In this document: in pieces, positions 55,094-64,000 of the stretch
Position numbering within the stretch: the stretch's first letter is position 1
Layout of the letters: each line of letters opens with the position of its first letter
From: Phycomyces blakesleeanus NRRL 1555(-)
Taxonomy: Eukaryota > Mucoromycota > Mucoromycetes > Mucorales > Phycomycetaceae
Reading direction: 5' to 3'
Length of the DNA: 64,000 nt
NCBI RefSeq assembly: GCF_001638985.1
Contig: NW_017265158.1
Location: forward strand, 124,001-188,000
The notes under the pieces: generated by a model
What the model was told of the DNA's origin: nothing
What the model saw: only the letters and a program-made list of their open reading frames with translations
Database searches by the model: none
Position numbers and translations under genes: made by a program

Positions 55094-58027
55094 ATGTCTC
55101 AACAATCCGCTGTCAACTCTACTATCGTTTCTGGTGAAGAAACCGCCCGTGTCAACTCTGGTGTCATTCCTCCTCCTTCTGCTGCTGGTTCTGCCGACCA
55201 TGATGGTGATACTGTGATGACTCCCTTGTGTTCTGAGGACGGTGCCTTTGATTCTGAAGAAGTTTCTTCTGGTTCCGATGCTGGCTGTTCTGGTTATGAG
55301 GGTGCCAATTCTCCTCGCATCTATTTGGGTAACTCTGAAGTCAGAGTTAACAACAACCTTGTGGTCACTGTGGAAATGTTGCTGGCTTCTGCTGAGGAGG
55401 ACCTCAACACTAAGAAGGGCAACTACTACGCTGCCCTAGGCCACTACTTGGGTGTTTCCAAGAGGGATCCCACCTCTACTACTGCCAAGTCTGCTTCCAA
55501 GGGTGCCAAGGAAGCACAAGTACTGTTTGCTGAGGCTGAGCAAATCCTCAAGGACCTCAAGGCTTCCACTGCTCCTGCGTCTAAGCCTCATGACAAGAGA
55601 AGCACTCTGGTTCCCAGTAACCTACCTTTTCTCCAGCTTCGTTCTGAGGGTCCTCTGGTGAAGGCCAACCGTGATGTGTTCGATTTGGTGTATGACTTCT
55701 GCCAGGAGTTTACCACAGTCCTGGAAGCACACTCTCTGTCCTTGGATTCCTGCTGGGAACGTCTGTTGCCCACTTGTTTGAACAAGGAAGAACGTTCTTG
55801 GTTTGAGAACAAGCTCAAAGGCAAGGCCTACAACTGGAAGAAGGCCGAAAGTATTCTTCTAGATCACTATGACATGCCGTTCCGTAAGTTCCTGAACATG
55901 GGTCGTGTCTGGTGCATGAAACAAGGCAAAGGAGAATCCGCTCGTTCTTTTGGTGCCAAATTTCAAAAGTTCCGCCGCCAGGCCTCGTTGGATGATGGTG
56001 TTCAATTGGTTCTCTGCTTCTGGTGGAATCTGCGTCCGGAAGTCCAGGAAGCTTGTCTTATTCCTTTGTCAGCCAACTATGGCACCAAGATGCCCTCAAA
56101 GATTGAGGACATCATCTCGTTGGTGAGTGTGTCAACAAGTGACTCCACTGCTTTGTTACATAATCCTGCCAATAGTACTGCCGCGTCCTCCTGGAGTTCG
56201 TTTGCTGCTCACAATGGTGCGTCCTCTCTCTCTGCTGGTTCTCACAAGGGAAAGAAAAGGTTTTTCTCTCTCGAGCGTGGTTCTCAGTCTCCCAAGAAGT
56301 CATGGGACTTCAAGAAGGCAATGAAGGATGGCATCTGTTTCTCATGCAAGGCTCCCTGGGTTAAGAGACACTCCTGTCTGGAACGGAAGAAGTACTTGAC
56401 AAAGGTGTCAAGGATGGCAGTCTGCTCCTCTGCTGGTAGACCAGCAAGAACTTCCACTGTGGTTGAGGGGAGTCCCTCGTTGTCTTGGTCAGAGTACCAA
56501 GACAACACTAGTGCTCTGGCCAAGATGGCATTAGATTGTAAGTACAATCTTAAAGACATGGTTATTAAAAGAGATTTTAAGAACATGAGCACTAATATTA
56601 CCTTTCCTATTTTGGCAAATAATTCTATTAGAACCATCTCCTTGTTGGACTGTGGGGCCACGTTCAGTTCGGTGGACAAGAATTTTTGCTTGAAGAATGG
56701 AATAGCCATTAGTTATATCAATCACATTAATAAAGATTTGTTGAACAAAAACAATGTTCATAAGTATTTTATTTGTTTGGCTGATAGCAATACCCAGATT
56801 AAAAGAATCGGTACTTGTGTGATCAGTGTAACTTGCAATAGTAAGACTATTCAACGTGAGTTTGAAGTGATGAATTTAACTAATAGTCATGAGTATGATT
56901 TCAGTATTGGTACTGATTATATGTCTTCTCTTGGTATTGGTATTTATGGTTTACCTTTATCATATGATGATGCTGATTCAAGTGAGGAACGTAGAGAAGC
57001 TGATAGACGCTTCAATAATAAGAGTGATCTTCTTGAATCCATTGAGAGAGAAAATGAATAAAAGGAAAATAATCCGGCTGTAGGTCCCAAACAGTTTGAG
57101 GATGCTATGGATTATATTCGACCATTCATTAAAGTCAATCAAGATATTCCTAAGGGTTCGTTTTGTACTATACCTGAAAGTGTTGTATGTTTGGACACTC
57201 CAGAAAATGCTATGGCGTTCAGAAGCCCTTATCCCATTCCTTACAAGATGCAAGGTGTAGTGGATGAACAGGTGAAAGAATGGCTGGACAATGGTATAAT
57301 TGAAAGAGCGTCTGCAAACACACAATGGAATACGCCTTTGACTGTTGTCAAGAAGACGAATGGTAAAGGAGAAATTACTGGATATCGCGTTTGTCATGAT
57401 CCCAGATTAATTAATTGCCTGTTGAAGTCAATTGATCGTATGCCTTTGCCATTGATTGGTGAATTGTTTGAAGATTTAAAGGGTGCGAATATTTATTCCA
57501 CTCTGGATTTGAAATCTGCGTTTAATTCTTTGAGGTTGAACCCAAAGGACACATACAAGCTTAGTTTCACATGGTGTGGTGTACAGTACAAACCTATTGG
57601 TACAGTGTTTGGTATAAAGCATGTCAGTTCACAATTTCAAAGAACTATGAGTATAGCTTTGGAAGGATTATCTTTTGTACGGTTTTTTGTGGATGACATT
57701 GTTTGCACAAGCAAAACGTTCGAGGAACACAAGGAACACTTGAAGCAAGTGATTGAGAGATTAACAAGGGTCAATTTGAAGTTGAATCCGAAAAAATGTC
57801 ATTTCTTTCAGAAAGAAATTTATTTGCTTGGTTTTCATATTTCACCTGAAGGAATTACAATGGACCGCAGAAAACTTGTTAATGTTCTTGAATTTCCTCA
57901 ACCAAAGACGGGTAAAGATATCCAAAGTTATTGTGGGCTGATCAACTATTTTAGAACGTTGATTCCGAATGTATCTTCCATTATCACTGCAAAAACCATT
58001 GGGAATTATTATAATAATAGGTTTTGA
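55094..58027 (+). pseudogene. Ty3/gypsy gag-protease-RT polyprotein, in-frame stop, truncated
   Basis: Gag-protease runs 655 codons from ATG 55094 to TAA at 57059. The N-terminus is Ser/Ala/acidic. The capsid region contains SWFENKLKGKAYNWKKAES and FRKFLNMGRVWCMKQGKGE. A Cys/His cluster CFSCKAPWVKRHSC has non-standard spacing for a knuckle. The protease has SLLDCGATFSSVDKNF (D-C-G-A in place of D-S/T-G). After the TAA the same frame continues without another stop through VGPKQFEDAMDY into RT: PLTVVKKTNGKGEITGYRVC, STLDLKSAFNSL, VFGIKHVSSQFQR, RFFVDDIVCTSKTF (VDD in place of YVDD-type) and YLLGFHISPEGI. It ends at NYFRTLIPNVSS and departs from family sequence near 57990. Gag-pol was thus probably one frame with a single nonsense change, now also truncated. 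Confidence 0.85.
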
Positions 58028-59662
58028 TTATCGGGATATTTTGTCACATAAAAATGAATTACTCGTAAATATTAAGGAAATCATAGTTGACAAGTTATTG
58101 AATAAAGTGTCAAAAATAATTGAATATTATCTTATTCCAAAAATAAAAACCGGGAGTTTAGGTATAATGTCTGTGTATCAACTGTTCTCGGGGATCAATT
58201 ATATAGACTATTCCAAATGCAGAACAATGTATTATCTACTGCTGATTACACCTGTAATTTGATGTAGGCCTTGTTTTTGTAATAACAGATGTAATAACAG
58301 GGCACTTCTTTAATGTTTATTGGCTAAATGAATCGAAGAAAAAATTCTCATAGGTGCAAATGCTAAGCACGAGTTACTCAATTGAATATTGTTTTGTTTT
58401 GAAAAATGGTTTTTTATTTGTTTTTATTTTGGATAAAAAAAGCCTTTTTTTTTTGGCAATAATAAGAATTCTATATAGTATTACTATTAAATACACTAAT
58501 CTGTTATATTGTACTTCTTATAAATTTTGTTTCAGAATTTTTTGAATTAATAAACTTGGATAGTGAGTATATATGCTTACTGAAGCTATTTGATTAAAGG
58601 GAGTAGAAAGATACTTACATACTGTTAGAATAATTTGTTAATAATGGAATAAAACACAGATTTATATTATTAAAAGCTACGAGCCGATGCGTCATTCAAG
58701 TATATATTACAAAGAAAGGAATATAAAACATATACATACATATTTACTAAAGGAACATGTCTTGTCCTTGAGTACTGGTCATATAAGAATGTGAAGAACC
58801 ATTTCAACTATAAAAAAGGAGAGTGAGAATGCTGATATAAAAAAACAAAACAAAATAAAAACAACACAATAATAAAATGAATAACACGTACCCTTATATT
58901 CTTTAAATGATTTGTTTTTACTGACCATATGTAAATCAAGGGTGAGCTATATTTAAAGTAGATGTTAGATATTGTTTTTAATACTGGGAAGAAGATGTTG
59001 ATATAGATATATACGTACATGCCACCAATATGTTTTTGTGTTTTTTTTTGTCTGCACTGGTTATATCAGAGAAATATATGTAATGGCTATTTAAAGTAAT
59101 TTATAGTTAGTAAAATAATGATATATTTAATAGTAAAGTACCTCTTGTATAATGAAAGACACCTGCATCATATGTATATATTAAGGGTGCCCAAAGTGAA
59201 ACATAGTAGGATTAAAAGAGTGTTATTTTTATTAATATTATTAAAGAGTAGAGAAAAACAGAAAAAGGTGGGAAAATAAAAAACAGTGTTTGAAAAAGCC
59301 GTAGACCCTGAAAAAGTTATTAGACTGTTTCTCTTACTTTGAAAAAAAAATTGTCTACTAATTATAGCTTTATATGTTTCATAAAACAATTGTTACTTAC
59401 TATATACCTAAAGAAGTTGTTTTCTAGCTCAATTTTTTTCAAAATAATATATTTCGATCTCCTCGATCATTTAAATAAAGAAGTATTTACACACTCATAC
59501 ACTTGCTCAACTTGCTCGCTTAATCATTAACATAATTGTTTAATCACTCAATTACTCTACAATTCTTTACGTGTAAAGTACTCTCTTAAAAATTTATTAA
59601 AATAGAAATATCAAGCAATATATACCAGAAACTTATTATTTTATTATATAAAAATACAGATA
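58028..59662. other. AT-rich spacer
   Basis: About 1.6 kb with no supportable gene. Short Phe/Tyr/Ile-rich frames reflect base composition. The left end of Tnp2 element B should lie toward 59500, but no terminal repeat was recognised. Confidence 0.4.
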
Positions 59663-60867
59663 ATGGCTCCAAGAACTAACATCAACCAGAACGCATGTAC
59701 CAATGGATCAACATCTAGGCCATTGATCAACGCAGTCAACACTGGGCGTATAGAATTGTCAAATCCAATGATTGCTCCTAGACCAGAAAATATGTCAATT
59801 CCAGTGTCAGAGTTTAATGATGTAGTCAGTCTTCTCGCTACACTCAATGACAAAATGATAGCCATTAGTTCCGATGTTAGTGAATTGAAAGGTAATTAAA
59901 CACAAACTATATTGTTTTCCAATAGACTGACTATTTGAACAGTACCATGCCAGGTGGGTGCTCAATCGACTGGCATGCAAGCCATTCTGGATTCTGATAT
60001 GGATTCTCAGGACATCATAAGCAGCTCAAGACACCCAAAGATCTCAGTAAGCTCAAATACTAAAATTATAAAAACAATCTCCCTTTAAATCTAACATCAA
60101 TATACCTTTAATAGAGTATTATTTGGGGGCGGTTAAGAGATATTAATCTTAAGACAGATGATTTGGAGTTGATCAGAGAGAATGATGATAAACCAACTTG
60201 GGATGTCAATGTTGGTTTGTCTGACGAGTTTAACAAGAATCTTGCAAGTGATTTGATGCTTTACATTCGTTGTCAACCTGTAGCAGCCATGGTACCACCA
60301 AAAGAGCTATGTGGTATAATTGTAAACAGCTATTACAATCGCTTGGCTGCTAGTAAGCTTACTGAAGAAGACAGATAGACAAACACTACCTCAAACAGAA
60401 GAGGAAATAGAAAGACTGCTGTAAGCATTTCTATTTATAATAATTTAATTTTGACAAGTATACTTAAAATATTATATATATCGTAGCTTAATAAAAGGAG
60501 AAAAAGAACGTACACAAAGCATAAGGATGCCGTCACTGAAAAGTTTAATCGGGATTATAATGGCGTTTTTTACAGAGATGCAATGTCTGGTGATGAGACA
60601 GAAACCAATACTTCTGTTGTTGCATCTCGTCCTGATTGGCGTAGTGATGAGGTAATGTTTTATATAAAATGATTTTTCTGTTGTTTGATTCCTGATGTAT
60701 ATATACATTTATAGTTGAATACCGTGTTTGACTTTCTTGATGAGCTCGCCAGAGATGACTTGGGAAAAAGAGCAACGCAGTTAAAGTTGCGGAGTCATGT
60801 GTTAGTACACGAGACAATTCCTCATGGCTTGGTCACAAAAATGCCTACGTGGTCAAAACGCGTATAA
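59663..60867 (+). pseudogene. Partner gene of the Tnp2 element, copy B (one TAG)
   Basis: Five exons, 59663-59891, 59943-60046, 60115-60420, 60487-60651 and 60715-60867, join exactly to 319 codons (318 residues). One TAG lies within exon 3 (after KLTEEDR), where CAG would fit. Segments: a Thr/Asn-rich start; VSLLATLNDKMIAISSDVSE, a likely coiled helix; WGRLRDINLKTDDLELI with NDDKPTWDVNV; YIRCQPVAAMVPPKELCG; RRKRTYTKHKDAVTEKFNRD; an acidic SGDETETN and SRPDWRSDE; then FDFLDELARDDLGKRA and a basic end. No domain is known to me. Homology with the copy A partner and its fixed place beside the transposase suggest a helper or regulatory transposon protein, as TnpA is in CACTA elements. That role is inference. 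Confidence 0.7.
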
Positions 60868-60974
60868 TAAAATTTCTGTCTTTTTAGTTGCACTCTTTAT
60901 CACATCTCTTTTTATGTCTATGAACTATGTTTTATATTATTATTATTATTTTAAAAAAAAGATAGAGTATTTTA

Positions 60975-63900
60975 TTAAGCGTACAGCTTTCTTGGCAGAG
61001 GAATAACAACGACTTTTGCCGCACCACTACCAGACACATGACTTCCAATTGCAATTGGCGACAAGATGTGGTGGACAGGCAGAATGTTGTTGTAGTCATA
61101 CTTCAGAAATTCTGGCTCATACAACTCGATGCCCTGCTTGATTCTAGGTTGATGGCAAGGAATTTTGTATCACTCAACGAAGGCAAATACGTGTTGGGGG
61201 TTGTGACAAGGGGAAAGGTTGGTGTGCGTGAGGTTTGGTGTAAAATCGTGCAAGAACAAGTACTTAATATGACCAGCATATCTTTCCTCAGAGTCTCCAC
61301 TTTTTTCAATAAATTTCGCTTGTATATGCGATCCTCTCACGACCAAGCCTTCTCCACCTGTGTAAACTTGTCCAAGAAGATTGATGGACGAAATCTTCTG
61401 GATTCGGTCATTCACAAACCAACAATTCCTGATTGTTGTCTTGGCACTGCAAAGAGAATCATTGTCATACTCAATTTTATAGAAATCAAGCAGACAATCA
61501 TACTTGGATTTTCTCATTGTTGTTGGTGGCTTCAAACACAATGGTAGAGCGGAAAGAGGTAGAGGTTCGTTGCCAAATGTTTGCTTTGAAGGCTTTTCAG
61601 CGGATTGTAGGAACGTTGGCAAGTGAAAGAATGACGGTATTAAAGGATGTGGCGAAAGTGCAGGATTATAGATTTTACGACCAGACAGCTTGAGAAAGAG
61701 AGAGAGGAGTAAAGGGCTGGTAACATTTCTGAGATGCACTTGACAAAAGTCACCATTGTAAGAATTCTCAAGAAACCTTTTCATGTAGGTATTCTCGAAC
61801 CCACTCTTCTGGTTTGTCTCAAACCCTTTCAATACACCATTATAGTGCTCAAAGCTAAATAGCCAAAATCCGTAAATTGGCCCAAAGTCCTCAATCGTTT
61901 CTTTTAGATGGAGATGGAGATGCATGTTTTGCGTGAATACATCTGGTTTATAAAAGTCTTCACAACCAACACAGAACTCCTCCAAACTTTCGTGAGCTTT
62001 TTTGATCCCATTTTTGGTGATACTTGGCTTCGTCAATTCTCTGCATGCATCGACAAAATGGATCCAATTGCCAAGCAGATCATCTCACAGGCGTGTCTTA
62101 AGCAGAACAGGAGAGTATATCAGGCACCATGATTTCCACTCATCTGCCTTCATAAACGGAAATTTCTTTCCAATCTTTATCTTCAGAGTCGTATATCCTA
62201 CAGGGAGTACCATTCTATTAGCCTCTTCCTGCATCTCTACAAAATCTTTGTCATCAAGCAAATTGTTTGCAATCCAAATATCCATCATTCGTTTTGCAGT
62301 CCCGAGAAAAAGGTTGTGCATGGGATCGATAATGGTTGCACGCACTGGCTCAAAGTACACAAGTCGATGAAGCTCAGACCAACGAACACCATTCTCAATT
62401 TCCAATCGCTTTCTCTCTGTCAATGTCTTTGCATTCTTCCACAGGTTTGCATGTCTGCGATTTTCTTCTTTTGTGCGGCCAGCCCATTCCGAAAACTTAA
62501 GCCCAAAATAGTTTACAGCAGTGGTCCCATCAACACGAGCAAACTGATGATTGCATTTATAGCATGCACATGTGCTGTTGTGAGATGTAAACCCACACGT
62601 CTTTCTTGCAGCAGGGATGTCGCATGCAACCATCAACAGAGCAGCACGTACCAGAGCACCTGAGCAGTTATATGTATCAATTGTGATACCTTTATACAAT
62701 AGCATAAGTTCATCAACAAGAGGATGCAAATAGTTATTGATCTCATCGGTGCTTGCTTCTTTAGGTCCAGGCATCAATCCAACAAGAATGACATTTTCTG
62801 CCTTGTTCCGCTCTTCTCTCGGCAGATTGTTAATTGTCAGGTATATCGCACCACAAGAATATGTTACTCCATCAAATGGTTGAAACCAATCAATGTTCAG
62901 TGTCAATAGTAATGATCGTTCCTTCGAAACAAACTGGACACCATCCTCATCCACTAATTCGTTCCACATCTTTCCATCATATACATCGAATAAAGTACCA
63001 TCGACTTTTGGTTCACGATTCCATCTGTTGATCATACTCTCAAAAGAAGGATGTGTAAACATTTTTTTCAAGGTAGTTGTCAACGGGTTATAAACAAATG
63101 TGCACTTTGGAATCATGGCATTCTTCATACTAGACTTGTAAAGATCATTCTTACAATGCATCTTACTACCAACTCTTTTGAAATTGCAGGATGTATGTGT
63201 GTTGTTGCTGTAATCGTACAATGTGTGACAATTACTGCATGCTACATATTTTGATACGCCATTTGTCAAGTCATTGTATCCTGTCATTTTCCTCAAACCC
63301 GGAATGCTTGTGGGAAGTCAGAAATCCTCTCCATAATGTTCAAGGATTGTATTTATGAATGTAATCAAAATTACTGCGCCTTCATCCACAATGAAGCTAG
63401 AAATAAATATCACAGTGAAAACTGCAATTACTCGATGACAAATATTCTCTGGAAGGTTTTCTGTAGACTCTGTAAGTTATCATAAAATAATATTAATTTT
63501 TTGTTTCTTTAATTCAAACCTTTTTTCTTCAATCATAGTTTATTTTTAATATTTACCCTGTTCTTGCTCTCTGTTCTGTTCTTCTTGCTCAAATTTATCC
63601 GACGACTCATATTCAGACTCATACTCTGAGGTATACTCCTCTGTTTCAAAAAGAGATTCTTCCACCAAAAGAGGTAAGTGGGTATTGACATACTGCTCTG
63701 GTGAGGGTGCACCATCGGAGTAATTATCATCTATTGGTACCGAGTTTAAATAGAGTGCACATTGGGTATAAAAAATAAAATACTATTACATTCAATATGT
63801 TCTTCAATTTGATCTACGTCCATATCAGCTTCACCAGTGTTTACTTCGGCTGTCAAAACTATTTGTTCTAATGGATTAGAATACATCATATAAATAAATG

Positions 63901-63995
63901 AAAAATTGATAACTTAATTTACCATTAATGGTTTTATCCATATTCCTGTCATTATCATTCTGGGCATGACGCTTGGCAGTTCTTTTATCTGTCAT
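60975..63995 (-). pseudogene. Tnp2-type transposase, copy B, nearly intact (three nonsense codons)
   Basis: The first exon from ATG 63995 reads MTDKRTAKRHAQNDNDRNMD. Short acidic exons follow (to about 63545) with EEYTSEYESEYESSDKFEQE. The main exon reads HYGEDF, a TGA, then LPTSIPGLRKMTGYND; a zinc site VACSNCHTLYDY...TSCNFKR; LLLTLNIDWFQPFDGV; LTINNLPREERNKAENVIL with MPGPKEASTDEINNYL; ACDIPAARKTCGFTSHNS with CACYKCNHQF; and the conserved IIDPMHNLFLGTAKRMMDIW. After WCLIYSPVLLKTRL comes a second TGA, then NWIHFVDACREL, MHLHLHLKETIEDFGPIYG and FSFEHYNGVLKGF. A third TGA follows VFAFVE, and YKIPCHQPRIKQ...HHILSPIAIG and PLPRKLYA end at 60975. The first two stops fit CGA to TGA and the third TGG to TGA. 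Otherwise the frame is open. Confidence 0.85.
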
Positions 63996-64000
63996 GGTGT

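Larger units (their letters stand above)
54529..58027 (+). mobile_element. Truncated Ty3/gypsy retrotransposon with 5' LTR
   Basis: A 543-base LTR, then 22 bases, then a gag-protease-reverse-transcriptase coding region that stops soon after the RT core near 58000. RNase H, integrase and the 3' LTR are absent. No 5-base duplication partner could be found because the right end is lost. Confidence 0.88.
59663..64000 (-). mobile_element. Tnp2-type DNA transposon, copy B, two convergent genes (right end beyond window)
   Basis: Partner gene on the plus strand (59663-60867) and transposase on the minus strand (63995-60975), tail to tail with about 107 bases between stops. Strand is given by the transposase. 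Better preserved than copy A. Confidence 0.75.

Noticed and set aside
58354..59530. Several Phe/Ile/Tyr-rich short frames
   Set aside because: Composition matches random AT-rich DNA, with no splice-linked continuation.
1..64000. tRNA, rRNA or CRISPR features
   Set aside because: No convincing A/B-box pair, rRNA core or regularly spaced direct-repeat array was seen on either strand; near matches to GGTTCGA lie in coding or AT-rich spacer sequence.

Overview
The window is eukaryotic, most likely from a Mucoromycota (Mucorales-type) fungus. Its genes carry many short GT-AG introns (about 45-110 bases), the spacers are very AT-rich with simple repeats, and the gene set is fungal: a Ssn3/CDK8 kinase, Nup85, PIG-S, mitochondrial uL2m, Sdh6/SDHAF1, a Mix14/CHCHD5-type protein and a GT32-like glycosyltransferase. 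It also carries several transposon families. Genus and species cannot be fixed from the sequence alone.

Bases 1-34400 are a host gene block. In order: a seven-helix receptor-like gene (1368-3660, -), a secreted cysteine-rich protein with a likely GPI tail (4173-4844, +), a twin-CX9C mitochondrial protein (6705-7145, +), SDHAF1 (7333-7685, -), a CX5R phosphatase (10928-12297, -), a four-LIM-domain gene (12861-19921, -) split by a 5.3 kb LINE, NUP85 (20216-22540, -), mitochondrial ribosomal protein uL2m (23876-24949, +), a DXD glycosyltransferase (25158-26324, -), an unrecognised basic protein (26703-27658, -), CDK8/SSN3 (28189-30017, -), a LOG-family enzyme (30158-31121, -) and PIG-S (31705-34314, +). 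Several of these are visible only after joining short exons.

Bases 34400-64000 are almost entirely transposons. A decayed Ty3/gypsy element (about 35650-43140) is interrupted by a 543-base solo LTR (5-base duplication CAGGG) and by a second, antisense copy of the same LINE (15-base duplication). Then come a Mutator-like element with a SWIM finger (about 43156-45800), a palindromic element (47626-48099), a Tnp2-type DNA transposon (about 48900-53100), a solo LTR (53744-54166), a truncated Ty3/gypsy element with its 5' LTR (54529-about 58027), and a second Tnp2-type element in the opposite orientation (59663 to the window end).

The strongest observations are these. The LINE has destroyed the last LIM domain of a host gene and left a flush 14-base target duplication. 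Both LINE copies begin one or two bases before the ORF1 start codon. The two Tnp2 elements share a two-gene, tail-to-tail layout with a conserved partner gene. The older transposon copies carry C-to-T and G-to-A lesions; in the stretch of the LINE where I compared both copies base by base, these fall mostly at CpG.
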